Assembly (NCBI GenBank): GCA_003665825.1
Contig: QPFY01000010.1
Coordinates: forward strand, 310,001-374,000
DNA from: Microbotryum silenes-acaulis
Lineage: Eukaryota; Basidiomycota; Microbotryomycetes; Microbotryales; Microbotryaceae
DNA length: 64,000 nt
Reading direction: 5' to 3'
Shown here one piece after another: positions 46,947 to 62,391 of the stretch. Positions within the stretch are counted from its first letter, which is position 1, and each line of letters starts with the position of its first letter. The notes under the pieces were generated by a model that was not told the DNA's origin, did no database searches, and was given only the letters and a program-made list of their open reading frames with translations. The position numbers and the translations under genes are program-made.

Positions 46947-49900
46947 TCAAGTGTTCAATTCCCACTGCACGTTGATCAACCGCGCCCACGTAGAAGCTTC
47001 GTTGACTGAGCTGCAGTCCAGGTACAGAACTGCGCGCGTGTCACAAACGATCCTGAGGGCTGTACAATGGAGGGAGAAGAGGTGTCAGTCGTGAGGCGTA
47101 GCTGTAACGCAGTCGCCTATAGACGCTTACTTGTGTGATCAGCCCCGCAGACACTAGCCGGCCCTTCGAAAGTACCGCCACGCTCGATCGCGGGTGACAA
47201 GCGAATGACCGTGTACAAGTCAACTTGGGCGTGTGGATCCATAACAACAGGTGGAGGTGCCTTGACGAGCACAAGGAGATCTGTTACCAGGAGCGCGATC
47301 TGGAAGAGCGGGCAGCGAACACGCGATATGTCAACACGCGGTTCGAAAACGAGGCAAATTTTGGCGGCCCAGCGAGGGCGGACTCACCAAGGATAGCTTG
47401 CCAACCTCTTGAATCAAAAATTCGCCAGAATCCTGGCTTGACCGTTTTTGCGCTACGGTCCCGCCAGCCTGCTTGACTGTGCGCACAAGTTCGACGGCGC
47501 CGCTCTTTATCAAACTTCGATGCGGTTGTACGAGAGGTGAGCGGAAACGGTGGCCGATTCGTCCTTGCCAGTACAACAATTCGGCACGTCCTTCGGTTTC
47601 TCGCTTGCGCTCGTTCATCGATACGGCAACTTCGGAAACAAGCGTCAATGCTTCATAGAGCGTCGGGTGCGGGACCAAAGGTGATGCAGTGTCGTGCGGT
47701 GACACACACGAGTCGCCAACCGGTAGGATGTAGGGCGTGCACGAAAGGAGGGATTCTGACGGAGAATACAAAACTGTACCGGTGAGGCCCTGGAGCGTTG
47801 ATGAAAAGGAAAAAAAGAAGAGAGAAAAGTACCTAGGAGCATGCGATACCGCGGGACTCGTTGAACCGGCAAGAGCAGGTACGATTCGAGTGAGATCTGT
47901 GAATGGTCCGGATGAGACTTGCAACGCTTGAGGAAGGCTTTGATCCTCTTTTTTTGATTCATCGTCAGGGCGCAACTGCCGTGTATACCGTCTGGCTTGT
48001 TCGCGGCCAGGCCGGGCGTAGAAGCTTCGCGACTCCCAGAGCTTGTGCCCGGCCGGGAAGGAGCAGCGTCGATGATCCAAGATTGAATGCGGGTCAGAGC
48101 GCCGTCGAACGCGTTGACGTACGCCGAGTAGATTTTGAGCACAGCAGCATGACGTGCGAACACGCGGCCAATGCCTATAGCGGCCATTAGCCACCGGTGT
48201 GAAGGATCGACAAGCCGGATGGAAGAGCTGGCTTTGGTGGCTGACTGCACGACTTCCAGCAGGTCGGGGAAGAAGATCTTTGCGTGGAAATCGCGGATTG
48301 CCTCCTACTCCCGAAGGAAAGCAACGAGGCAGGAGAGATCAGTCAAGCATTAGCGGGCAATGTCACATCCCGGCAAAACTAACCACGTTGGAGAAGACGG
48401 CTCGTCTCTCGACAGCAGGTAACAGCTCCTTGCCATCAATCACACCTGCGCTTGGTCCCACATAGATTGCCACCAACTCTTCGAGTCCCCTGAGATACGT
48501 CTTTTCCGTCTCGATGATTTCCTTGACTACAGCTTCGCGCCGAGCGGGGTCGTCTCGTATCTTCAGTGGCCCTGACGTGGTACTTCCAGGAAGCGATTGA
48601 CGTAAGGCGTCAAACTCGTCCAGAGTTGAGGCGCGGCCTGACGTATTTCTGCGAGTCGATTGCGCACGTCGCACCACTGTGGCAGAATCTCCGTCCTGTC
48701 CGAATGCGATCGAGCCGAGCGAGGGTGAATGTCGAACTGAACCCTGGCTGGACGCGAGGGTGTTAAATGAGTTCCTCTTGACACCCAAGGTCAAGTCGTC
48801 GAGATCACGAAGGTAGCCCATGACGATGCGTAGCCCCGCTCGATGGTCTTCCTCGTCAACATTGCTATCCACCATCTTGGTCGCGAACGTCGCAGCGTCT
48901 TGCCCACTAGGTTTATTTTGATCGCCCAGCGATGCCAGTCGTGGCATCGGGGTTATTTCCGGCTCTGAAATGTTTGCGATGTCGCATGGCGTGAGGAGGA
49001 AACTCCCTCGCTTCCGGCTCTCACCTCGGCAGGGTCGGATGTCGAGGACAGACAAAGGCATCGTGGGCTCAGATTGGGCTCGATCTAGCTGCGACAGCTT
49101 CTTTCCCGATATTGACCGTGATCGAATACGGGAGGAAGCGGTCTTGATCATCTTGCCAAAGACGCTGCCCGCGTGGATACCTCCCACTTCAGGCGCGGGA
49201 AATTGCAAAGAGGACGCACTCACGCTCCGCGAACCCTTCAAGCTTTGACCAGGGTCCAGTGAGATTGAGGCCGGAGCAGAGGCGTGAGGCGGATTCGAAT
49301 CCGGCCAGCCTCCGGACGGGGTGCTCGATCCCGACCGAGAACCCTCGGTCGCCGAAGGAATCGTGCCTGCGACCGCTCTCTCGTCCGTCAATAGGGGTGC
49401 GATGACTTGCAGCCACTCTCCGGACCAGTCATTGCCGTCGATGTCGAACCTGCAGAGGTTGCTTGAACGGGCTAGCCAAGATGGCAATCGATCGATACGA
49501 TTCCTTTTGAGGGAAAGTGTCTCCAGCGCGGGCCAAGCATTGACGACCTCGCTGATTGACGACAGTCCGCATTCATCGGCGAGGAAGACGCGCAGGCGAG
49601 TAAAGTCGGACAGCCACTGGGGAAGATCGCGAATCGGGTTGCCCGAAACCGACATCTCTTCCAGTGTGGACGCACACGAAGCGATGGTGGATGGCAGTGC
49701 ACGCAAGCTGTTGTGCGAGAGATTGAGGACGGTGAGGCCAGGATTGAGAGAGGGCAGCACTTTGCGGAGCAGTGACGAGATGGCGGCCGACGGCGTCATA
49801 TGTGAGAGCAGGAGATGGGTGGTACCTGTCGTCGCCCCGGCATAGCTCATGAGTGCCTGACACGAAAGTCGCACATCGGGCCTGCCGCCCCACTCACTCA

Positions 49901-51431
49901 TAGGTAGCACAGCCATCATGTCGATCTCTGTTCCAGTCCAATTTATAATCGTGCTTCTTGGGCCAAGTAATTCGGCGTTGTCTTGGTCATTATGCGTCTC
50001 CTGGGCTCCCAATTTCCAGTCAAGTTCGCTCGCTGCCGTCGACCTCGAAGAGTTGTCGCCCCCGTTCCATCCTCCGCTTCCACCGTCTGATTCGCTAGCG
50101 ATGGTCGAGGAGACAGTCGCCACACTCGACCGGCATTCGGAATCTGGTTCGGCTAGTGGTGAAGGACCCAAAGGGGCGACGGAAATGATGGGGGATAGAG
50201 TCTGCACTAGCACAGGGCTGACGGCCTGGAAGCTGGTCAGGATCCCCGGCGACGGGGGCGGCCAATTGGATGCGGAACCTTGCGAGTATGACGGCTTCAT
50301 CGACAGTGCAGGCGAAGGCAGCGACTGCGCAAAGCGTTGGAGCTCGGCCAAGGATACATCGAGGTCCCCGTCACCGAAAGCATGCTCAGACTTGGGCGTG
50401 GCGACGAGTGGGGATCTGGACGAGTGAGCCAATCGAAGAGGGGGAGCTCGATGGCCGCTAGAGTCAAGCTCCGGAGACCGAGACGTCGTTGCAGTCGACG
50501 AAGCCTGGATCTCAAGGATGCCCAATCCGAGGGGCGGACTCGTACTCGGCTCTTTGGACACATTGCTGGCGAAGCTCGTTCGAGCGGCGGTGGAAGCAGC
50601 GGAATGAGGGGAGAAGAAGGGCGACCACCCCGAAGCGGATCCCGTCGAGATTGAATGACAAAGTGAGTCGTCAGACCCAGGTACGGAAGGAGTGCGTTCG
50701 AGTTGTCGGGCCTCGGCGGCAGTGAACAAAGGTGAGGTGCTCGCGAAGGTGCCACGGGACGAGGGACGCTCTAAGGGGCGAGCAATCGTTTCGAGCGTGT
50801 TTGAATCGAGACTCGACATTGAGGTGGCACGTCGGCTATTGGAAGCGACCTTGGCCCGAACCAGACCTGTGGTGCCTTGTGACAAGGGCGACGAGGGTCG
50901 CGAGGGCAGCAGCGACGATATTTCGGCGGATACATCGAGCAACGCTTGGGATAACCTAGAGCGCTGCCCTGCGTTCAGACCTGAGGTCGAGGAGGCTGGG
51001 AAGGAGACGCCAGTCTCAAGCGAGGGCGAGAAGCGACGAGTCGCGACCGATGACGTTGAACTGGCCGGCGCTGTCGAGCTGAAGTCAACGTACCCTTCGC
51101 CCGCATCGACAGAGCTTCTGGAGGCACTGCGAGGCGATGGCGATAGTCGAGTGCGCGTAGTTGGAGCGTCGACACGCCACAGCGGTGGCAGGAGGTCTTC
51201 GTGCTCGCTCGCAGATCTGTTGCGATCCGGAACGGGCGAAGACCGAGTGCGCGGCATGAGAGCCGGGCGCAATGGAAAGCCTGAGTTGGTGTTAGGCTGG
51301 AGAGACTGGGCCATAAAGACTTGTGTCGTAACCTCCCGATTAGCGGATGATGCTAACGGGGCACCGGCGGTGGCGGTGGACCCGAGCGGCTGGGGACTCG
51401 GTCCACGAGCTTTGCCGTCGCCGACGCGCAT
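46947..51431 (-). CDS. LRR-DH-PH guanine nucleotide exchange factor
   Basis: Rho/Cdc42-type GEF with leucine-rich repeats. Exons (minus): 51431-48384, 48304-47833, 47773-47388, 47299-47131, 47059-46947; 4188 nt, 1395 residues. Residues 1-545 are Ser/Pro-rich and disordered. LRRs lie at about 560-660 (LTVLNLSHNSLRALPSTIAS, LETLSLKRNRIDRLPSWLAR). The DH domain starts near 965 with VVKEIIETEKTYLRGLEELV and includes LLPVQRVPRYRMLL (helix alpha-6 signature). The PH domain at about 1190-1395 has RFRSPLVQPHRSLIKSGAV, ALLVTDLLVLVKAPPP and ends with the invariant Trp in ASTWARLINVQWE. The reading frame extends upstream of 51431 without an ATG, so the true start could be in a missed first exon. The exon 3 acceptor was chosen for phase. 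It is likely to act on GTPases at sites of polarised growth (inference). Confidence 0.86.
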
Positions 51432-52864
51432 CGAGGCAGCCGAGTTTGTCGGATCCGCGTGGACGATGGAGCCTGCATACGGCGAAAACACTGTCAGTCC
51501 CGTCCCTAGAGTGCGGAATCCGTCGTCCGAACGACGCGACGCCGCGGTTACGGGATCCCGGTGGGGCGAAAAGGAGCGCCGACCCACTAGCGCTGATGCG
51601 TGGTCGCTGCGGCCCACCTGACCGAGACGAGTGTTTTGGTTGCAGGGCAGGTAGCATTGCCATCGATCGTGTTGATGTATCGTGCTGGCCTACTGCAGTA
51701 ACGGTCGTTGTCGTGCAGCGATCGCAGTGCCCGTCGAGTCGGACCTGGCCCGGCGTTCGTCCGCTCGTCCGCTCGTCCGCTCGTTCGTTGAAGCACCCGG
51801 GGGAACGCACGCGTCGCGGCGCCGCGGCTTTCCAGAGCTGAATGGGGGGTTTGGGTTGTCGAGTCAGGTGGGCAGTCGGATAGGCGCCGGCTCTGTGGAC
51901 ACTACTCCAGCCCGATGCACAATCAAGCCAGATTGAGCCCGAGACGCATTATATCCCAAGTGCAGGCGAAGCAGGCGAGTGGCGACAGAGCAGAGGCAGA
52001 GTTGTCGCAAGCTCTGACCTGAGCGGTTTCAACGCACAACTCGGGAGCGCTTCCAGGCGCTTTCTGGCGCTTTGAAGAGGCTTTTGACGGAGAGCCGGAC
52101 TGGGCGAGGCTGGGCGGTGGGCAGTAGTAGTCACCGAGCTCTGATCGACTTCTCGGGGCACATTCCGAAGGGCTGGACTCTACCGGTGTGTCCACTGAGC
52201 TTCAAGTGACTATGAGGTGGCTGCATCAACAAAGTATGTTTATACTTGATGTACGGTGTTGCCCTTGATTCATCTCGGACACTACAGGTCGCAGTGGATA
52301 CTACAGGTCGCAGAAGTTGAGAGGTGAACAAAGAGGAAATGAATTCAGAGTTCAGGAACTTTTGAGGATCCGAACGTTGTCCGGGATCTATCTCTCTCTA
52401 TCTACATCTCATCTACATCTATCTACATCTACATAGTACATAGTAGATTGTACGACAAACGCCTCCATCAAATAAGGTTCTCAGCCGCGCGCCGATCTTC
52501 TGTTCGGAGCTCGCGACGACCTTCAATTACGCAGGGAGGTGGGCGCACAGCGCCCCCGAGCCCTAATATATACTACATAGATCAGTGAGCAACATATTAG
52601 AAACAAGCGGTTCCGCCCATCCTCAGCTATAGCTAGAGCATCCGGACAACTACTCAAGTGTTTTTCTTGGTATCAAGCCTAATTAGATTTCATATATTCG
52701 ACTCCCTACGAACCGACGGCGCGTCAGAACGGTCCGTGCGACAGCTTCACTTCTCTCGAGCGTTCATCCGAGCTCGTTACCTCATACGAGATACAATCAT
52801 CGGTCGCCGGTTGGCTCAAGCAACGAACCCTTCGTAGCACATTACACGCTCCGCTTGAACTTTG
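51432..52864. other. Divergent intergenic region
   Basis: 1.4 kb between the GEF start (minus) and the next plus-strand gene. It contains a TCTACATC/CTAT microsatellite (52388-52442) and repeated CGCTCGTC words near 51770. An ATG at about 51665 (minus) in another frame could belong to a first GEF exon. Confidence 0.4.
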
Positions 52865-53813
52865 ATGGCGTCGAGTTCACCTGCTACACTCGATGCATCC
52901 CTCTTCGACCCGGTGCGAGCGACGCGGATTTATCCCGAACTCGTGCTGTTGTCGAATGCGCTGCTGCTCACTCAGATCCAGAGTTCGACACGAGCTGAGA
53001 TGGCCACGTTGGCGGGAGAGTTGAGGGACGAATGGAAAGTCCGCGTCGGCGCACTCAAAGCGGATTGGATGGCGAGGTGGATACCCGACGAGCGACACGA
53101 GGACGGTGCCCAAGTCGATGCCGAACCCGACGCCGACGCCAATACAGGGGAGCCCGAGTTAAGACAGCGCATAAAAATGATCCCCACGGTTGTCAGTGAC
53201 GTTGACGAGACCGAAGCCATGTCGAAACGGGTCGACCAAGGCGTCGAGGACGAGTTCAACGAGCGCATCGCCGAAGCTGAGCGGAGGGTCAAGTCGGCCG
53301 TGCAAGGACGTGAGGTCCTCAATGTCGAGGTGATGGTGGGAGAATGCGTGAGTTGGAGATGCGTAGAGCTTCGTTACCTTGCTTGACGAGTGCGAAATTG
53401 AGGGGAACGCTGACCTGAATGCTGCACCGGCTGACACATGGCATCCGTGCGTTCCTTTACCGGCCCGTGCGCGGTTGAGTATGCAGCTTTTCGAGGCCCA
53501 GGCGGATGAGCAGTCCCCGGACGAGACCGCCATCACTCTACACGAAACTCTTGTCGAGGTTCTAGCCGAGCACGGCATCGACGCTGGCGTCCTCATCCGC
53601 ACAATGAGACGCGACAACGAGCGGCAGGGAGCGATCTCGTCAAGCGACGCGGTCAACGTCGAGCTTTTGACCCAAGTCCTCGGCACTAGTGGGATTCGGG
53701 ACCAGGATGCGATGGAGATAGGAGAGGGACGCTATCACAAAGCTCCGGAAGGTCGAAACGCTATGCCGCAGGGCGCAAATGGAGGCGATGACCCATTTGA
53801 GGATGCCAGTTGA
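52865..53813 (+). CDS. Unrecognised acidic coiled protein
   Basis: Exons 52865-53347 and 53487-53813 join in phase (269 residues) across a 139-nt intron (gtgagt...tatgcag). The N-terminal part DPVRATRIYPELVLLSNALL and LTQIQSSTRAEMATLAGELR looks helical, followed by WKVRVGALKADWMARWIPD, an acidic stretch and FNERIAEAERRVKSAVQGRE. Exon 2 has LFEAQADEQSPDETAITLHE, TLVEVLAEHGIDAGVLIRTM and an end rich in Gly/Asp. There is no signal peptide or membrane span. Composition and helices would suit a small subunit of a nuclear or microtubule complex, but no family is recognised and I make no functional claim. Confidence 0.6.
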
Positions 53814-53948
53814 TCGCCCATGAGGGGTGTGGCGTACAGTAGCGAGGGATCTCTAGCGATACCGGCCGTTGTTAAGATTACGCTTTAATGGGAATTACAT
53901 TACGCTCAGTGGATCGTTCTTGGGAGTGAGCCAGTGGACGCATGGTAT

Positions 53949-54171
53949 GCTGGAGTCGACTACGGGATTCGGGGCCTAGAGAGATGCATTCCAAGGTTTT
54001 CACCTTTGCGAGATGTCCAACTGAAGCACCGAGCGAGTCGGTGGAATAAGTTACACAGAGAACAAAAGGAGACAGGAAGCGGGACTACTGCAATCATGGA
54101 CTGCGAGGGAATATCAAGAAGTGAGAGTACCGAGAGCAGACAACGAAGCGAACAGAGACGAGGAGTGATCG
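53949..54171 (+). repeat. 220-bp inverted repeat, left copy
   Basis: Starts GCTGGAGTCGACTACGGGAT, ends ...GAGGAGTGATCG. Its reverse complement at 57719-57938 is roughly 92-93 percent identical. It lies 400-630 bases upstream of the CHK2 start. Confidence 0.9.
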
Positions 54172-54576
54172 CGGATTTTTGATATCGTGTTGAACCGCTT
54201 TTGACATGTGCCAGACGCACCCTAGCTCGAGGCACATGGCGCGCGACGCGACATTGCACGCGCCTCAATCACAACCCCGGCGCTCGGCCTCGCTCGGCAG
54301 CCCGCGACCACCGACCACTTTCGCGAAGTCGTTCCAGCTCACTCCTCCGCACCGCCCACTCACTCGACCAGTTCCCTGTTACCGTGCTATCCGATTCGGC
54401 CATCACTTGGGATCGCGTCTTGCTCTCTTCTTTCCGCCGTCCTCGTCGGTACTCTCACGCCTCCGCGTTCGTTGCCCGATCGTCTTCATCAGCTTCGCCT
54501 TGCACTCCCGGGCAGAAGCTTCACGCCCAGCTCGTTCCGAGCCGGCCCTTGCCTACCCACGCCCCGACCTTCAACC
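54172..54576. promoter_or_regulatory. CHK2 upstream region
   Basis: About 400 bases between the left inverted repeat and the kinase start. It is pyrimidine-rich near 54420-54480. No specific site called. Confidence 0.4.
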
Positions 54577-57642
<3,066 letters not shown>

Positions 57643-57718
57643 AGGGGCAGCCTTCTCTATACCATGCTTTTGTCGAAACATCCAAAAAATTAGGGCAGCT
57701 CGGAGCTGCTTACACCCA

Positions 57719-57938
57719 CGATCACTCCTCGTCTCTGTTCTCTTTGTTATCTGTTCTCGGTACTCTCATTTCTTGATATCCTCGCAGTTCATGGTTGCAG
57801 TAGTCCCGCTTCCTGTCTCCTTTTGTTCTCTGTGTAACTTATTCCGCCGACTCGCTCGGTGCTTCAGTTGGACATCTCGCAAAGGTGAAAACCTTGGAAT
57901 GCATCTCTCTAGGCCCCGAATCCCGTATCGACTCCAGC
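57719..57938 (-). repeat. 220-bp inverted repeat, right copy
   Basis: Reverse complement of 53949-54171. It lies just 3' of the CHK2 stop and 280-500 bases upstream of the NSR1 start. Confidence 0.9.
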
Positions 57939-58099
57939 CTACAGTTCCATGCGCCCAGCGAATGTCATGGACGTGCTCGCCGAGTCGGGACTGGCCGACG
58001 CCACTGCGGCGGTCCGTGCGCGCTCGCTGCGAAATATGTTCCGCAGGCGCTACCGCAGACTCGTAGACTCCGCAGACACGAAAGGCTGCGAAACTTGCC

Positions 58100-58220
58100 A
58101 CCCACATCCGCTGCCCAGTTACGCTCCTCCTCCCACCTCCCACCTCCCACCTCTCCCCCTCAACCCCTTCATCCCCTCCGCCCAAACCACTCTTTACCCT
58201 TACACCAACTCTTTTCCAAA
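58100..58220 (+). promoter_or_regulatory. Pyrimidine-rich leader of NSR1
   Basis: The 120 bases before the NSR1 ATG are almost free of G and rich in CCTCCCACC and CCC words, ending CTCTTTTCCAAA. CT-rich leaders are common in strongly expressed fungal ribosome-biogenesis genes. Confidence 0.5.
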
Positions 58221-60397
58221 ATGGGAAAATCTACCACCCCCAAGACATCCAAGTCCGCGTCCAAGATCGAGAAGGCCGACTCGTCCAAGAAGACCAAGTC
58301 GTCGACCACGGCCGCCGCGAGCAAGAAGGATTCGAAGAAGGCCGTCGTCGCCGCCCCCGCCGTTCCCGCCAAGGTGTCCAAAAAGGCGTCCAAGAAACAA
58401 CCCGAGCCTGAGCCTGAGTCGTCGTCGTCGTCTGAATCCGAGGACTCGGACGGTGACTCGTCGTCTTCGGAGGAGGAGGCTGCGCCTGCGGTCGAGAAGG
58501 CCAAGAAGGGCGCGGCCAAGGTCGTCGCTGCTGTAGCCCCCGCCAAGAAGAACGATTCGTCTTCGTCAAAGTCTGACTCGGATGACTCTTCCGACGACGA
58601 CGAGGCTGCTGTGAGTGTTCCTATTCTTTCCTGGCCGCATTCCGGGGCCCGTGTTCGCCCTTCAGCAAATCCGAGCTCCTCGGCGCTTCGCAGCCAGCAG
58701 CACCGCCAAAGCTCTCTCTGCGGCTCCCTTCCTACTTTGATGTGCTTCCCCGGGTTTACTTCTATTTGCGTCCTGATGCGAGACAGCATTGCGTTGTTGT
58801 CTCTTGCTATTTGCATTGCATCGTTCTACATTTGTCATCCGGTTGCCTGATGTATCGCTGACTTGACCCACACCCCCTCATTCCCCCTGCCCTGCGACCC
58901 CTTCGTCCGCACCACTCTCTAGCCCGTCAAGGCCGTCAAGAACGCCGCCAAGAAGGTTGTCAAGACCGCCGTCTCTGCCAAGAAGGCCGTCGCTAATGGC
59001 GCCGCCAAGGTCGCAGAGGTCGTCGCTGAAGAGACGTCCTCCTCCGAAGACGACTCGTCCAGCGAGGATGAGGTGCGTCTTGGTCTCTGTGTCACTCAAA
59101 ACGCATGCTGATGCTTTATGTATGCTTCGTCTTTATGAGTAGGCTCCCAAGGCCAAGAGCAACGGCAAAGCAGCCGCCACCAAGGCCACGGAGGAGTCGG
59201 ATGACAGCTCCGAGTCGGCGGACGACTCTGATGACGAGGAGGTCAGCGAAAGTCGATACCCAGTCAGTTGACCTGCCCTGTTGACAGCGAACCCTTTGCA
59301 TCACAGAAACCCGCCGCCACAAAGGCAGACTCTGACTCGTCCGACGACTCTGACGACGGCGACGACGTGAGTCTTTGAAGAGCCTCAATTTTGCCCGCAT
59401 TGCCTTTTGTATTGACTCCTACGCATCCTCACGTGGTCAGGAAGAGGAGGAGAAAGCCCCGGCTGTTGCTAGCAAGAAGCGTGCCGCCGACTCCACCGAA
59501 GCGCCCGCGAAAAAGGCCAAGACGGCCGATGCCCCCGCTCCTGCCGCCGAGGCCAGCAACGATGGCGAGATTGTGTCTTCCACCGTCTACGTTGGTGGCC
59601 TTTCGTGGAACGTCGACAACGAGTGGCTCAAGAGCGAGTTCGAGGTCTGCGGCGAGGTCGTGTCTGCACGCGTCGTAACCGACCGTGAGTCCGGTCGTTC
59701 GCGCGGTTTCGGCTACGTCGAGTTCGTCAAGGCCGAGTCAGCGCAGAAGGCGCTCGAGATGGCCGGCAACGAGATTGATGGCCGATCGATCAAGGTTGAC
59801 CTCAGTCAGCCTCGTCCCAACCGCGAGCAAGGCGCTTTCGGCGACAAGCCCAAGAAGACCTTCAACGACACGCTCTCGGGCCCGCCTACGACGACTTTGT
59901 TCGTCGGCAACTTGCCCTTCTCGTGCAGCGAAGACAGCGTCTGGTCCGTTTTCGCCGACTTTGGCGACGTCTCGTCGGTTCGCTTGCCGATGGATGCCGA
60001 GTCTGGGCGACCTAAGGGTTTCGGTTACGTCGAGTTCTCGTCGCTGGATGGTGCCGAGGCGGCCGTCAAGAAAGGTGGACCGACCGCTGATGGCGAGGGT
60101 GTGCAAGTCGATGGCCGAACCGTCCGTCTCGACTACTCACAACCCCGAGGCGAGCGATCGGACCGAGGTGGAGGAGGTCGTGGTGGAGGTCGTGGTGGCT
60201 TCGGCGGTGACCGTGGTGGGCGTGGCGGCCGTGGTGGAGGACGAGGCGGTTTCGGTGGCGACCGTGGCGGACGAGGTGGAGGACGCGGCGGAGGACGAGG
60301 TGGCCGACAAGGAGATTCCGGATGGGGTGCCCGAGCTGGGTCTGCCCGAACTGGTGGAGCCGCTTCGTTCGAGGGCAAGAAGATGAAGTTCGACTAG
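58221..60397 (+). CDS. NSR1: Nucleolin-like protein NSR1/Gar2
   Basis: Nucleolar RNA-binding protein for pre-rRNA processing. Exons 58221-58610, 58923-59072, 59143-59241, 59307-59366, 59441-60397; 1656 nt, 551 residues. The N-terminal half alternates Lys/Ala-rich basic stretches with acidic Ser clusters (SSSSSESEDSDGDSSSSEEE; DSDSSDDSDDGDD), as in nucleolin and Nopp140-like regions. RRM1: STVYVGGLSWNVDNEWLKSE with RNP1 SRGFGYVEF. RRM2: TTLFVGNLPFSCSEDSVWSV with RNP1 PKGFGYVEF. The C-terminal RGG domain (RGGGRGGFGGDRGGRGG and following) ends GKKMKFD. Introns fall between the acidic blocks, so each block is its own exon. Intron 1 is long (312 nt). The acidic exons are 60-150 nt, all multiples of three, so exon skipping would keep frame. 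Confidence 0.94.
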
Positions 60398-61309
60398 ATC
60401 GACGCCGACAATGATGCGCAACCCCCATGCATCCCTCTCGCTCAACTCTACTCTTTTCTTCCGCCTGTCCCCCTCTCATCGGCAGTTATTCGTTGCGTGC
60501 GCTCACACGATTTTCCTCTCCTCTCCACTGCAACTCTACCTCATAAAAGGACAAGGCGTCATCATTTTATCATGTGGTTTGATGGTCCATTCTCCATGGC
60601 GAGTCGCTCTTTGGGCGCTTGCTCCTCTGTGTGGGAGGTTCTGATTTCCTAGGATTCCCTCATGTGTGCATTGCCGTTTGTTCAGACCATCCTCGTCGAG
60701 GATGGGCTCGATTTGTAACAATGACTTTCTCTCGTATTCAAACACACGCGTCTACGTCAAGGAGTTTATTGTCCTGCACTCTGAAAATTATTTCGATAGG
60801 GAGTCGACCAATTCGCGCCGGTCCGAGCCCGCCGGGGCAGCAAAGGGGCAGCGACTGCCTAAAGCGGAGCGAGCGCAGAATCTAGTATTTGTGGAGGTGG
60901 AAGACAAGACCGAGGGGCCCGATACCTAGGCGTCATGGGGGCCCTGCCCAGGCACCTGGCATTGAGCCAAGTACGATCAGATTATGACTTGCAGCAATCA
61001 AGACTTGCAACCAAAGATGCACATTTTGAATGATTTGTTTCGGTGCCCGCACGCTACTCGTCTGTGCACGACTCGATCGAGTTCGCCGGGGCAAAATAAT
61101 GACGTCGCGCGCGCCGCAGGTCAGCCCGAGCCCGATGAGGCGACCTGAGGCGACTTGCGAGTCATCAGCCCGGAAGCCCCGGCGCAGACTTCGATCCCTC
61201 TTTGCTCTCGCCTCCTCTGTCCTCACCTCGCAACCCTCACCTCGCAGCTTCAGCTCTTACCGGCTCAACTCTACCTCCAAGGCCCCGCCCTCTCTATAAT
61301 CCATCAAGC
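60398..61309. other. Intergenic NSR1 / MARVEL gene
   Basis: About 910 bases; NSR1 3' flank and promoter of the next gene, with a pyrimidine-rich leader near 61195-61305. No further gene or RNA seen. Confidence 0.4.
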
Positions 61310-62391
61310 ATGGCTCTCGACTCCATCATCGTACGTGACCCCACCATCTTACCAGTTTCAGCCGCGCACAGCTGTCAGCCGACGGCAGCGTTCGGGCGAG
61401 GGCGATCGAACAAAGACCCGAAATCGGTCGTTCCTGCCTTCGGCCTGCCCGGGTTGCGCCTGCGATGGCGGTGCGAGCTAGACCGCTGGCATGAAAACTG
61501 ACGCCGAGCTTTGCGCAACCCGACCTCCACCATTCCCCCACGTCGTATGAACGATTCTCGCATGTTCACCTTCGTATGACCTATGACAGAAACGCGGTCA
61601 CCCCGTAAGCACTCCTCTTCTCCTTCTCCAACGCCGAGCGAGTCTCCCGAGTGTCCCGTGGCTGACAAGGCACCCCCTTATGCGCGGCCCGTCCCAGATC
61701 GTGTTCGGCCTGATGATCTTCTTCTCCTTCGCCGAGATGATTCAAACGGCCGTCTTGGTCGGATCTTACAACCGCAAGGACGACTACCCGTCCAGCTTGC
61801 TCAAGGGATCGTGAGCCATGACGGGCCGCCGTTCGATGTCGTCAGACCTCTCGAACGGGGTTGGCGGGCTTGAATCGCAGAGGACGATGGCTAATCACAA
61901 GCATCCGCTTGCTCTCTTTCTGTCCCATGTCAGGACCCGCTTCTTGCTCTTCACCTCGCTCTGGACCTTGTTCTTCGGTATCGCTTACATCGTTGGTAAG
62001 TGCGCCGTGTGGCCCCTCAGGTCTGGTCATTTATTTCGGCCCAGGGCAGTCCAGCTTGTCACGGGAACCATTGTTCACTCTGACATTCCGTCTTCCTACA
62101 GGTGTCGTCAGGTCGTCGAGTTCTTTCCTCTTCTCGATCGCGTCGCATGGTGCTTGGCTCGCGTTGACCTGGCTCTTCTGGCTCGCCGGATCGGCCGCTG
62201 TCACGGACGGTTTCCGCAAGCTCGGCGACTGCGGGGCCCGTCGCCTTGGTCACTGCGGCCAGCTCCAATCTGCCGAAGCTTTCGGGTGGATCAACTGGAT
62301 CCTCAGCACGATTGCTCTCGCTGCCATCGTCGTCGTTGGCGCCCGATCGGCTCGATCCGGAAACGGGTTCGGCGGTGCACTCAGTGCCTAA
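61310..62391 (+). CDS. MARVEL-domain four-helix membrane protein
   Basis: Fungal MARVEL-type plasma-membrane protein. First exon 61310-61330 (MALDSII), then 61590-61810, 61934-61995 and 62102-62391; 594 nt, 197 residues in phase. After splicing the second exon opens KRGHP, the usual 'RRGHP' start of this family, and four hydrophobic spans follow: IVFGLMIFFSFAEMIQTAVL, FLLFTSLWTLFFGIAYIV, FLFSIASHGAWLALTWLFWL (with the family mark A-G-S-A-A-V-T-D) and WINWILSTIALAAIVVV. Problem: within exon 2, bases 61605-61669 look like a 65-nt intron (gtaagc...ctgacaag), but removing it breaks the frame of the first helix. I kept it as coding, which adds about 22 unusual residues (STPLLLLQRRASLPSVP). The true N-terminal structure is uncertain. 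Confidence 0.75.

Noticed and set aside
50692..51621. Plus-strand frame of about 309 codons opposite the GEF N-terminus
   Set aside because: Antisense shadow of the Ser-rich GEF exon; no conserved motif.
59685..60479. Long alternative frames over the NSR1 RRM/RGG exon on both strands
   Set aside because: Shadows caused by the repetitive RGG coding sequence.
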